From Candidatus Acidiferrum typicum (lineage in GTDB: Bacteria > Acidobacteriota > Terriglobia > Acidiferrales > UBA7541), in contig JAOAPV010000114.1 in assembly GCA_025463055.1 (NCBI GenBank), forward strand, positions 94,293-158,292: a stretch of DNA of 64,000 nucleotides, read 5' to 3'. Of this stretch, positions 37,144 to 45,069 are shown in pieces. A program made the position numbers and the translations under genes. A model generated the notes under the pieces. That model was not told the origin of the DNA. It worked only from the letters and a program-made list of their open reading frames with translations, and ran no database searches. Position 1 is the stretch's first letter. Each line of letters begins with the position of its first letter.

Positions 37144-38205
37144 TCAGGCGCCAACGGGGGCGACGCCGAGTTCGTTCCGGACGATAGGTGCCACCCCGGT
37201 GCCGAGGATCTCTATAGCGTCCAACATTTTTTGGTGCGGGAGCGTCGAGACACCCATTTGGAACGTGATGCGGGATATGCCGCCGAGAACCTCGTTCACA
37301 TAAAGGATCTTCTTCGCCACAGTTTTAGCGTCGCCGATCAGCAGCGCGCCGGTGGGCCCGCGCAGGGCGTCGAATTGAGCGCGCGTGGCGGGTGGCCAGC
37401 CGCGTTCCTTACCGATCTCGGTAAACGTGTGCGCATAGCCTGGAAAGAATATTTCCGCGGCTTCGTCCGTGCTCTCGGCGAGAAAACCAACAGAATGAAG
37501 ACCCACAGTAAGTCGCTCCGGCGAATGACCAGCGCGGCGTCCAGCCTCGCGGTAGAGGTCTATGAGTGGCCGGAAACGTCTAGGCTCACCACCGATTATC
37601 GCCACCATAAGAGGAAGCCCGAGCATACCTGCGCGAACAAAGGACTCAGGCGTGCCCCCGACGCCGACCCATATCGGCAGCGGATCCTGTAGCGGCCGCG
37701 GGTAGACTGCTTGGCCGGTAAGAGCCGCTCGGTGTTTGCCGGACCAGTGCACTTTCGTGCTTGCCCGGATTTTCAAAAGTAGATCGAGTTTTTCCGCAAA
37801 GAGCGAGTCGTAATCTTCCAGCCGCAGGCCGAAGAGAGGGTAGGACTCAATGAAAGAACCCCGACCCGCGACAATTTCAGCGCGCCCCCGCGAAATGAGG
37901 TCAAGCGTCGCGAACTCCTGAAAAACGCGAACGGGGTCCGAGGCACTAAGCACCGTCACAGCGCTGGTGAGCCGGATGTTTTCCGTGCGCGCGGCGGCAG
38001 CGGAGAGGATCACAGCCGGCGCCGAGTCCAGGAATTCCGCCCGGTGATGTTCGCCGATGCCGAAGACGTCCAGGCCGACGCGATCGGCGTGTTCAATTTC
38101 TTGCAGTAAATTGTGCATGCGCTCCACCGGGCTGAGCGTAATACCTGTGGCCGGGTCGGATATGGCTGCTGCGAAACTGTCGATTCCAATCTGCATTTGT
38201 GTCAC
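37144..38205 (-). CDS. LLM-class flavin-dependent oxidoreductase
   Basis: This 353-residue luciferase-like monooxygenase fold carries family landmarks VFGIGEHHRAEFLDSAP near 48, VTVLSASDPVRVFQEFATLD near 83, GRAEIVAGRGSFIESYPLFG near 107 and PIWVGVGGTPESF near 178. These enzymes use reduced flavin, and substrates vary too widely to predict here. It is read in the same direction as the MarR-type gene 75 bp upstream, so both could be on one transcript. Confidence 0.9.
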   Translation of the reverse strand: MTQMQIGIDSFAAAISDPATGITLSPVERMHNLLQEIEHADRVGLDVFGIGEHHRAEFLDSAPAVILSAAAARTENIRLTSAVTVLSASDPVRVFQEFATLDLISRGRAEIVAGRGSFIESYPLFGLRLEDYDSLFAEKLDLLLKIRASTKVHWSGKHRAALTGQAVYPRPLQDPLPIWVGVGGTPESFVRAGMLGLPLMVAIIGGEPRRFRPLIDLYREAGRRAGHSPERLTVGLHSVGFLAESTDEAAEIFFPGYAHTFTEIGKERGWPPATRAQFDALRGPTGALLIGDAKTVAKKILYVNEVLGGISRITFQMGVSTLPHQKMLDAIEILGTGVAPIVRNELGVAPVGA

Positions 38206-38280
38206 TTCTCCAGGAAATTTTCGTTAACCGATTTCCACTAGACTGATTCGGCGTACTTCGCCGCTCTACGAAAGCCGGCT

Positions 38281-38754
38281 TCAAGACCTCGGTTTGATTC
38301 CGCTCCCCAGGCTCTCGGCACGCTTACCAATCTTTTTCAGTATCGTTTCAAGACTTCGCACTTCTTTCGGCGTCGCATCGGCAAACATTCTTCCAATTTC
38401 GTCTGCGTGTTTCCGAAAAATCGGCGCGATTAATTCTTTGCCTTTTGGCGTGAGCGATACGAGGCGCACGCGCCGGTCTTCAGCACTCTCCACCCGGTTT
38501 ACTAGGCCCTTATCGAAGAGCCGGTCGACCGCCACGCTGATCGAACCCGGCGTAAGGTTCACCTTTGGCCCGATCGTATTCACCGGCAAAGGTCCCTTGT
38601 TCAGCAGCGCCTCAAGGATTCGGAAGTCGCTATCGCACAGTCCCGTCTCCGCAAGTCCCGCATAGAGATATTTCGACGCCGATTGAAAGGCCTTCATCCA
38701 TACCAGCCAACAGTGAACCGGGCCCGCGGAGCGCTTCCAAGAATTCTTGTCCAT
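38281..38754 (-). CDS. MarR-family transcriptional regulator
   Basis: From ATG 38754 (GTG codons lie just before) this encodes 157 residues with the winged helix of the MarR family: DFRILEALLNKGPLPVNTIG, KVNLTPGSISVAVDRLFDKG, and the wing VESAEDRRVRLVSLTPKG. It is divergent from a DoxX gene across a 91-bp gap holding a strong palindrome, the usual layout for autoregulation and control of the neighbour. Ligand unknown. Confidence 0.9.
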   Translation of the reverse strand: MDKNSWKRSAGPVHCWLVWMKAFQSASKYLYAGLAETGLCDSDFRILEALLNKGPLPVNTIGPKVNLTPGSISVAVDRLFDKGLVNRVESAEDRRVRLVSLTPKGKELIAPIFRKHADEIGRMFADATPKEVRSLETILKKIGKRAESLGSGIKPRS

Positions 38755-38778
38755 CACCACACTATTGTGGCACAAATA

Positions 38779-38816
38779 TGTATCGATATCAATACAATTG
38801 ACATCAATATGTACAT
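38779..38816. promoter_or_regulatory. palindromic operator cluster between marR-like and doxX-like genes
   Basis: An 18-bp palindrome TGTATCGATATCAATACA with one mismatched pair (38779-38796) is followed directly by ATTGACATCAAT (38797-38808, a near palindrome) and ATGTACAT (38809-38816). The first has the length and symmetry of a MarR dimer site. Its position between the divergent starts points to repression of both genes. Confidence 0.65.
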
Positions 38817-38845
38817 CGGACTGTTCTTTCAAAAGGAGAAAACAC

Positions 38846-39292
38846 ATGGCAACGAATTCAGTAGCAATTTCCAGCAGCGCGGACACAAGAAGCTTTTCCC
38901 AGGGTGCAGTAGTCGTTTTGGGACGATTTCTCTTCGTTCTGATTTTCCTGATGATTGTTCCCAATCATTTTTCCAGGCAAACCATCGCCTTTGCGGCCTC
39001 TCAAGGCGTCCCTTTGGCTTCCATCGCGGTTCCGTTTTCTGGTGTGCTGGCCGGCGTTGGCGGCCTCAGCATTTTGCTGGGCTATCGCGCAAAACTTGGC
39101 GCCTGGCTCATCGTCCTGTTCCTGGTTCCGGTGACCTTGATGATGCACAAGTTCTGGACAGTGCAGGACCCGATGATGGCGCAGATCCAAATGATCCTAT
39201 TCATGAAAAATGTCTCCATGCTCGGCGCCGCTCTCCTGATCTCCCAGTTCGGCGCAGGACCGTTCAGCCTCGACGCCCGGCGCTCGCAATAA
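38846..39292 (+). CDS. DoxX-family membrane protein
   Basis: ATG 38846, with AAAAGGAG 7 bp upstream, gives 148 residues (an open frame extends further upstream without signal). Four TM segments are visible: about 24-42, 58-80, 83-105 and 115-140 (VVVLGRFLFVLIFLMIVPNH, AVPFSGVLAGVGGLSILLGY, LGAWLIVLFLVPVTLMMHKF). DoxX-like proteins are often linked to MarR-type regulators and thiol or quinone metabolism. A strong terminator follows 49 bp after the stop. Confidence 0.85.
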   Translation: MATNSVAISSSADTRSFSQGAVVVLGRFLFVLIFLMIVPNHFSRQTIAFAASQGVPLASIAVPFSGVLAGVGGLSILLGYRAKLGAWLIVLFLVPVTLMMHKFWTVQDPMMAQIQMILFMKNVSMLGAALLISQFGAGPFSLDARRSQ

Positions 39293-39341
39293 TCGCGCCT
39301 GACCTTCGAATCCACAGCGACGGCATTCTCCTTGGAGGGTG

Positions 39342-39373
39342 CCCGTCCTCGTCTCTTGAGGGCGGGTTTTTTT
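39342..39373 (+). terminator. intrinsic terminator after the doxX-like gene
   Basis: A 9-bp stem CCCGTCCTC (39342-39350) with GAGGGCGGG (39358-39366) and a 7-nt loop, followed by TTTTTTT (39367-39373). Confidence 0.92.
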
Positions 39374-39629
39374 CCTGGTCCTTCTCCCACTCAGACATCC
39401 ACCCGGCCCGGTGCCACTTGGCTGACAACCGCGTCGGCCTAATACCACCGCAACAATCGCCACGATGGGATGCGATTTGCCTTCTTCTTCCCTATGTGTC
39501 TTCCCGCTCAACGATTTGCGAAGCGATTGCCTCGTCTCTATCCATTGGCACAGCGATTGCCCTTCGAAGGGAAGGCACGCGATCCGGGCGAAAAAAGGAT
39601 CGTTTGCTAAGCGAATTGGGAGAGTTTAG
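39374..39629. other. non-coding stretch after the doxX terminator
   Basis: No credible gene is seen. AGCGATTGC occurs twice in close succession (about 39521 and 39553), the only repeat structure noticed. Together with the terminator this makes the 337 bp between doxX and the small ORF at 39630. Confidence 0.3.
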
Positions 39630-39830
39630 ATGCAAAGCAAGATAGAACATAGCGAAGGCTTCACACTGCAGTTGACCTGCGAGCACGCGGCGATTCACAT
39701 CGTCAATGATGTGGCTACCTGCACGGATTGTGGACAGACCCTCGGATGCATAGACAAACAAAACGAAGAAGGGGCTGCGGTTCTGGGGGAATGTCTCACC
39801 TGCATCTCACAGGAAGACCACTACCGGTAG
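39630..39830 (+). CDS. small cysteine-rich hypothetical protein
   Basis: ATG 39630 follows GGGAGAG at a fitting distance and encodes 66 residues. Six cysteines are present: one in LTCEHA, a CTDC pair, one in LGCID, and two in GECLTC. The pattern fits a small zinc-ribbon-like fold, but no named family is recognised. Its base composition resembles the AT-richer accessory stretch of 39.6-42.4 kb. It may equally be a short orphan. Confidence 0.5.
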   Translation: MQSKIEHSEGFTLQLTCEHAAIHIVNDVATCTDCGQTLGCIDKQNEEGAAVLGECLTCISQEDHYR

Positions 39831-39905
39831 ACGTTTCGCTCGAATCTCAGAGACGCAATTAGAGCTCCGTGTAACGAGCCAAACGATCTTCGCGTCAATC
39901 AGTGT

Positions 39906-40358
39906 GTGGGTCATCCGGCAATTAGCGGGACAATTGTAGGCGTTGGTGTTGTTGCGGTATTCGGCGCCTTCGTTTCTGCATGGAAGGTAGTTACAAAGCA
40001 GTTGGAGCCGGGACACCGGGTCAAGGTGAAGGGCTCCCAGTTTGGCGGAGACTCCATTTTAGTTACGGCATTAAACGTGGGAAAACAGCCCGTAACTTTG
40101 GTTGCTGGTGGCCTCCGGCTTCCTGAACACAAGACCACGCATCACTTTGAGCCATCCGGTACCGCTAAGTTCCCAGTTGACCTTCAACGCGGCAAAAGCT
40201 GTTACATGGTGTTGCCCAAGCGAGCCGTGGCTGAAGCGCTAAAACGCGGAGGTCTCTCTGGTACTATTGATGTGAACGGATATTACTGCGATTCATTCGA
40301 TAAGAGACATTTCAGCGAGGTTTTCAAAGTGGACGTCGAAGTTTGGCTGAAGACGTAA
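39906..40358 (+). CDS. hypothetical protein with one N-terminal membrane segment
   Basis: A GTG-started frame of 150 residues with a TM near 8-28 (GTIVGVGVVAVFGAFVSAWK), then a strand-rich soluble part (SILVTALNVGKQPVTLVAGG, GTIDVNGYYCDSFDKRHFSE). The layout suggests an inner-membrane-anchored beta-sandwich domain, type uncertain. It is alone, 228 bp from the convergent Crp gene. Confidence 0.55.
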   Translation: MGHPAISGTIVGVGVVAVFGAFVSAWKVVTKQLEPGHRVKVKGSQFGGDSILVTALNVGKQPVTLVAGGLRLPEHKTTHHFEPSGTAKFPVDLQRGKSCYMVLPKRAVAEALKRGGLSGTIDVNGYYCDSFDKRHFSEVFKVDVEVWLKT

Positions 40359-40586
40359 GACAACTGCCCCCTCTGGCAGGTTGCGGTGGCGAGCAGAGCT
40401 TCCCGGCAGTAAAACGAAAAGCGGGCTTTCGTTCCGGCAGTTACGTAGACACAGTTCGATCTCCTCTTCTCTACAGTTGAGCTGCGAGTCATTTCAAGGA
40501 CGAGCTTTCAAAGAAGTAGTCACATAAGCAGGAGGTTTCTGCCGTTTGCGCTTGCTGTTCGCCTTGGTTTAATTGCGTAAACGCCC

Positions 40587-41282
40587 TTAGTCGTGCAAGA
40601 CAACACTGAGAAGGGACTTGTTGACCTTGATTTCGCCGTTGTATTCGATGAAGCCTAGCTTCCTGAACTTGTTCATGAACATATTCACCCGCGTGCGAGT
40701 TGTACCGACAATTTCCGCGAGCGTCTCCTGAGAAATCTTCCGAAGTACGGGTTCGGGCTCGCCTTCCTTGCCGTAGCGAGCGAGCAGCAGAAGTGTGCGG
40801 GCCAGCCGTTTCTCGATGGAGTTGAACAGATGGTCTACCAAGTCCGCTTCAAATCGGATATTTCGTGCAAGCATGTGAGCGATGAAACGGTCGGACAGTG
40901 TGTGTTCCGCACTGACCACGCGGATCATCTCGTCTTTTTCGATTACAAGTACCGTGGTAGGCGCGATTGCCGTCGCCGTCCCCATACGCATCGGCTGGCC
41001 TGCCATGCACCCTTCTCCAAAAAAGTCACTAGAGCCAAAAATCGCAACGATTGCTTCTTTGCCGCTCTCATTCACCACGGTGAACTTCACACGTCCTTTT
41101 TGGATGTACAGAACGCTCTTTGCAGCGTCACCTTGAGAGAAAATTATTTCTTTGTCCTGAAACTCGGAAACCGTTCTCGATGCCCCGACCGATTCGAGAA
41201 AGACCTGCGGATCGAAGGCGCTTTTCCTCTTGGGTTTCAGACCTGACGGCGGAAGCTTCCTCAATCTCATTCTTGTAGCCAT
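40587..41282 (-). CDS. Crp/Fnr-family transcriptional regulator
   Basis: ATG 41282 with GGGAGGA just before it encodes 231 residues. A cyclic-nucleotide-binding-like barrel (about 30-145) contains FSQGDAAKSVLYIQKGRVKF and FFGEGCMAGQPMRMGTATAI. The C-terminal winged helix reads ISQETLAEIVGTTRTRVNMF near 185, with KLGFIEYNGEIKV as the wing. The usual cAMP-contact Arg region reads MRMGTA, so the ligand may differ. No Fnr-type N-terminal Cys cluster. The basic N-terminal segment (KKLP... KPKRKSAF) is unusual. Confidence 0.9.
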   Translation of the reverse strand: MATRMRLRKLPPSGLKPKRKSAFDPQVFLESVGASRTVSEFQDKEIIFSQGDAAKSVLYIQKGRVKFTVVNESGKEAIVAIFGSSDFFGEGCMAGQPMRMGTATAIAPTTVLVIEKDEMIRVVSAEHTLSDRFIAHMLARNIRFEADLVDHLFNSIEKRLARTLLLLARYGKEGEPEPVLRKISQETLAEIVGTTRTRVNMFMNKFRKLGFIEYNGEIKVNKSLLSVVLHD

Positions 41283-41447
41283 ATCGTTCCTCCCGAATAA
41301 AGAAGGACCCACCTCAATTGTAGCGCAGGCGAGAACACAGGAGGGCGGGATTGTGCGAATAGGAAGGTAGCGGTTTTTTGACAAGCTGCTAAAAAATACC
41401 GGAAACCGTCCGAAAGTGGACTGCTTTCCTTCGCACGCCGCGCCATC

Positions 41448-41639
41448 ATGAGGTCGCAAATGCCGAAGAAGAAACTCAAGAAGCAATCCCCTGCAGCACT
41501 TCTGTCTGAAGTGAAGGAGGAAATGGCACAGCCGCGTGCCGCCGCATCCACTCAGAGCGAGGTATCGGGTGCTTCTACGTTAGTGGTGGCGCGCGTTCAA
41601 AAAACAAAAAAAACAGGAGTTTTGGAATCATCCGGGTGA
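41448..41639 (+). CDS. possible small basic protein
   Basis: A 63-residue frame, or 59 residues from the second ATG (41460), begins MPKKKLKKQSPAALLSEVKE and is Lys/Ala/Ser-rich throughout. It has no recognisable domain. Upstream is a GC-poor promoter-like space divergent from the Crp gene. It may be a real small peptide or chance; low confidence. Confidence 0.25.
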   Translation: MRSQMPKKKLKKQSPAALLSEVKEEMAQPRAAASTQSEVSGASTLVVARVQKTKKTGVLESSG

Positions 41640-41940
41640 AGCGGTGAAATCAGCCAAGCAAATCGTATTCCGGTACAACGGCGATCCATTACTGAAGAGA
41701 TCGACCTCGACTAATCGCCCATTAACTCATGTGCTTTTTCAACGAGCGTGGTGAGCGACACGCTTTTCGCGAGGATTAAGGTTATGCCTACCATTCGAAT
41801 GTTCGCCTTCGGACGAAGCCAAGTTTTGATGGTGCAAACACTGGCGCTTGCGAAACGCGAAATCCCCGCAATCTGAACGAAGAGTTCCTATCTTGCAATC
41901 TGTTACTCCTCTCGCGCCATGTTCCGGTTCGTATGTGGAA
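41640..41940. other. non-coding stretch
   Basis: About 300 bp with no supported gene, repeat or RNA structure. It is part of the accessory zone between the Crp regulator and the DUF1479 gene. Confidence 0.3.
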
Positions 41941-42189
41941 CTATTGCCACCAACATTCGACCCAATGTTGAACAGCCGTCAAACCACGCAATTGCCCTGA
42001 CCAACCGCACTTGCAAGCGTGTCTAAACGCGCGAGTGGCAACCTGCTCCCGATCCATGTCCTTGCTCGAACAAGCAGCCGTCGCAGGTGCGCTGCATTGG
42101 GGACATCTGAACAGCAGGATGTGAGCGAACGTCCGCACTTCCCGACTTCGGGTAACGGTGTTAGCGACAGAGATGGAGATTGATTCCAT
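41941..42189 (-). CDS. small zinc-ribbon-like hypothetical protein
   Basis: From ATG 42189 this encodes 82 residues. After a 25-residue strand-rich N-terminus comes FRCPQCSAPATAACSSKD, then a CKCGWSGQLRG knuckle and a closing HWVECW. The two Cys pairs (CPQC and CKC) look like one zinc site. Small proteins with this CPxC ... CxCGWxG ... HW layout occur in Acidobacteriota, to my recollection. A longer start at 42225 is possible. Function unknown. Confidence 0.5.
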   Translation of the reverse strand: MESISISVANTVTRSREVRTFAHILLFRCPQCSAPATAACSSKDMDREQVATRAFRHACKCGWSGQLRGLTAVQHWVECWWQ

Positions 42190-42498
42190 AGGAATAGGCT
42201 CAACGAAACCGCTGGCTGGGAGCACGGTGGAGGGTTGTGAAATTCTGGGCAGGTAAGGATACCGTTTAACGTTTGCGAAGGATGTGCAAAACCGGACAGC
42301 CGAGGGAAAAACGCCGGCGCTATCCTAAATTACCGCCGGCTGCCGCACGCTTGCCTTTCAAGCCTGCGGGATTTGACTTGCTCGCGCGCCCAAAAAGTGT
42401 CCGCAATCCATTCACTCGTTTCAAATTACAGTTGACTATTGCCCGAGGCAGGCGCTGAATCGTGTTTTCATGGAATTGGGACGAAGGAGGGATAAACC
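42190..42498. other. 309-bp stretch with no supported gene
   Basis: It precedes the DUF1479 gene. A plus-strand frame of 61 residues (42273-42458) is Arg/Pro-rich without features and is not called. AAGGAGGGAT (42483-42492) is the ribosome-binding site of the next gene. Confidence 0.35.
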
Positions 42499-43752
42499 AT
42501 GGCTATTGGCGGAAGGGCAGCGGCTTTGGGCGCAGAGTTCGACGTACGTGATCAGATCATCGCGTTCAAGCGCAAGCTCGCGCCGCGTCGCGAGGCCGTG
42601 AAACGCGCCTTCGCAGACGTGAAGGACCACATCAGCCGAGCCGTCGACGTAATCCGCAGGGAGGTCGCCGCAGGGCGCGCCGTGGTGCCGGAGCTAAACT
42701 ACAGCGACATACGCAACAACACTGTCCCGGAGGCGCTCCGTCAGTCGATTCGGAAGACTGGCTGCACGGTGGTTCGCGGCGTGTTCCCCGCCGATCTCGC
42801 GCGCGACTGGTTCGCGCAAGTCGGCGAGTATCTCGAGACGAACCACTACGAACAATTGGAAGGCGAGAAACGGAGCCTCGACAAGTACTTCTCCGCGCTG
42901 AAAGCCGGGAAGCCGCAAGTTTTCAACGTCTACTGGTCCAGGCCGCAGGTCATGGCGCGGCAGGACGCGAGACTCGCCGAGACGCGTGCTTTTCTCGATC
43001 GCCTCTGGAAATACGAAGGCGTCTTCAACCCCGACCGGCAGTGCACGTATGCGGACCGTGTGCGCCGCCGGCAGCCCGGCGACAAGACGCTTGGACTTTC
43101 CCCGCACATGGACGCGGGCACCGTCGAGCGCTGGATCGACCCCGGCTATCAGCAGGTGTACGAGAACGTCTTCGCCGGTGACTGGCGCGGGTATGACCCC
43201 TTCGACGCCACCCACCGCTTGCAGACCCAGGAGATTCCGTCCCCGGCGGTGTGCAGCATGTTCCGCACCTATCAGGGCTGGACGGCGCTGACACGCCAAG
43301 GACCGAAAGACGGCACTCTGCGCCTTATTCCGATCGCGGAGGGCATTGCCTACGTGCTCCTTCGCGCGCTTCAAGACGACGTGGACGAGGCCGATCTGTG
43401 CGGCGCGGCCCCAGGCCGTGCGCTCGGCGTCAGCCCGGAGTGGCATCCCGATCTCATCGCCGGCCTGGTGTCCATCCCGGAGGTCATGCCCGGCGACACA
43501 GTGTTCTGGCACACGGACATCTGCCATGCCGTCGCCGACGAGCACGCGGGCAGCGAGTACGCCAGTGTCATCTACATCGGCTCTGCGCCAGACTGCCCGA
43601 AGAATCGCGCATACCTTCCGAAACAAAGGCAAGCCTTCCTCCAAGGCCGTTCAGCCCCAGACTTCGCCGCCATGGACTTCGAAGTCGACTTCAAGGGCCG
43701 CGCAACCGAGCAGGATCTGACGGATCTAGGCCGCGCCCAAATGGGCTTCTGA
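42499..43752 (+). CDS. DUF1479 family protein, probable Fe(II)/2-oxoglutarate-type oxygenase fold
   Basis: Strong Shine-Dalgarno (AAGGAGGG) before ATG 42499. The 417 residues match DUF1479 (YbiU-like). The metal-binding pattern of a cupin-type oxygenase is visible: SPHMDAGTVERW near 200 (H-x-D) and a distal His in FWHTDICHAVADEHAG near 335. Length is normal for the family. Substrate unknown. The gene appears higher in GC than the stretch before it and stands alone beside a dispersed repeat, so recent arrival is possible. Confidence 0.85.
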   Translation: MAIGGRAAALGAEFDVRDQIIAFKRKLAPRREAVKRAFADVKDHISRAVDVIRREVAAGRAVVPELNYSDIRNNTVPEALRQSIRKTGCTVVRGVFPADLARDWFAQVGEYLETNHYEQLEGEKRSLDKYFSALKAGKPQVFNVYWSRPQVMARQDARLAETRAFLDRLWKYEGVFNPDRQCTYADRVRRRQPGDKTLGLSPHMDAGTVERWIDPGYQQVYENVFAGDWRGYDPFDATHRLQTQEIPSPAVCSMFRTYQGWTALTRQGPKDGTLRLIPIAEGIAYVLLRALQDDVDEADLCGAAPGRALGVSPEWHPDLIAGLVSIPEVMPGDTVFWHTDICHAVADEHAGSEYASVIYIGSAPDCPKNRAYLPKQRQAFLQGRSAPDFAAMDFEVDFKGRATEQDLTDLGRAQMGF

Positions 43753-43871
43753 GCCGCGTGCCGCCGGGGGCCGCATCCCTTGTGGTTTTCAAGAGCGCGG
43801 ATCTTGTCTTCACTTCACGCATTACAAGCTGCGACACCAGGGCTACTTCACCCAAAACCAAAAATCACCAG

Positions 43872-44205
43872 CCACCTGCACTTCGACCGTCCCTCCGACC
43901 AGTTGTCCCCGCGTACCCCTCCTGCTATTGTTCACCCCGAGTAGGGTCAAGGGGTTGGCACGAAAGGTAACGGGTTTACCCTGAGCAACATTTGAGGGTC
44001 GGCCGTAAGCATAGCGCCACTTTACGCCGAGCAAGGTCAAGGGGAAGCCTCAGTGCACCCCACCGGTTGGCCCCCACTCACTCAATCTCGGCCACGCTCA
44101 CGCGTCCCACTAAGTACCTTTAGAATGAACACTTGTAAAAGTGTATCAAAACAAAGGACTTTAACTGTCTTTAGAATGAACACTTATGCAAAAACCGGGG
44201 GGAGG
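43872..44205 (+). repeat. large dispersed repeat, copy B
   Basis: It shares with 15525-15795 a 24-bp identical block at 43886-43909 and a right end with two CTTTAGAATGAACACTT copies (44118-44134 and 44169-44185), again 51 bp apart. It ends in ATGCAAAAACCGGGGG as in copy A. The inner part is longer here (about 60 bp more) and carries its own direct repeat, AGGGTCAAGGGG (43943-43954) with AAGGTCAAGGGG (44032-44043). It occupies most of the space between the DUF1479 and HD genes. Confidence 0.8.
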
Positions 44206-44368
44206 GGTCCCCGCTTCTTCGCAGCCTCTGCGCGACTCGGCGTTCTCTGCGTCGCCTCAGCGTTATCCTTTGGCTCCGTCTGTTTTCCCAACGCATTGTG
44301 CGCGACGGCTCGACCCGTTCTGCGTTACGCTAATCCCTTTTTCGGACCCCTTTTCGGAGAAACCAAGA

Positions 44369-44971
44369 ATGCCGACGCGCGATGATGCCTGGAAACTACT
44401 TTGCGAATACACGCAGTCTGAGAGCTTGCGCAAACACATGCTGGCTGTGGAAGCCTGCGTTCGCGCCTATGCGCGCAAGCAAGGCGCCGATGAAGAAACC
44501 TGGGGACTCACCGCGCTGCTGCACGATTTTGACTATGAGCGCTGGCCCAACAACGCGCACGCGCCAGACAAAGAGCACCCGGCCGAGGGCGCCAGAATCC
44601 TGCGCGAGCTGGGCTACTCGGAGGAGATCGTCCGCGCCATTCTCTCTCACGCGGACTATTGCAATGTACCCCGGCAATCTCCGCTGGAACACACCCTTTT
44701 CGCGTGCGACGAGCTCGCCGGCTTTCTCACCGCCTGCGCCTACGTCCGCCCGTCGAAAAGCATCCTCGATCTGGAAGTAGACTCCGTGAAGCGCCGCCTG
44801 AAAGACAAAGCCTTCGCCAAAGGAGTAAGCCGCGAAGACGTCCGCAAAGGCGCAGAAGGACTAGGCCTCCCCCTGGAAGAGCACATAGCCTTCTGCATAA
44901 CCGCCCTACGCGAACACACCGACACCCTAGGCCTACGCGGCACAATCGCCACGCAAGCCGCGAGCACGTAG
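44369..44971 (+). CDS. HD-domain phosphohydrolase
   Basis: From ATG 44369 this encodes 200 residues; the open frame continues 183 bp upstream into the repeat and is not credible there. An HD fold is shown by YTQSESLRKHMLAVEACVRA near 12 (first His), GLTALLHDFDYERWP near 45 (the HD pair), and VRAILSHADYCNVP near 90. This class includes HDIG-type hydrolases acting on nucleotides or signalling molecules; the substrate is not predictable. A terminator for the convergent gene lies just downstream. Confidence 0.85.
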   Translation: MPTRDDAWKLLCEYTQSESLRKHMLAVEACVRAYARKQGADEETWGLTALLHDFDYERWPNNAHAPDKEHPAEGARILRELGYSEEIVRAILSHADYCNVPRQSPLEHTLFACDELAGFLTACAYVRPSKSILDLEVDSVKRRLKDKAFAKGVSREDVRKGAEGLGLPLEEHIAFCITALREHTDTLGLRGTIATQAAST

Positions 44972-45011
44972 TGATTCGTTTTGCTAACGGCACGGCGCCG
45001 AGCGCAAGAAT

Positions 45012-45045
45012 AAAAACGGGGAAAAGCCTTTCGGCCTCTCCCCGT
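45012..45045 (-). terminator. intrinsic terminator of the TonB receptor gene
   Basis: On the minus strand the stem ACGGGGA/TCCCCGT (45016-45022 with 45039-45045) encloses an inner GCC/GGC helix (45026-45028 with 45033-45035). It is followed by TTTTTATTC. It lies 25 bp past the receptor stop. Confidence 0.88.
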
Positions 45046-45069
45046 CTTAAACCGTGATCTGCAGGCGAG

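Noticed and set aside
42273..42458. 61-residue basic ORF before the DUF1479 gene
   Set aside because: Arg/Pro-rich without domain, and no ribosome-binding site.
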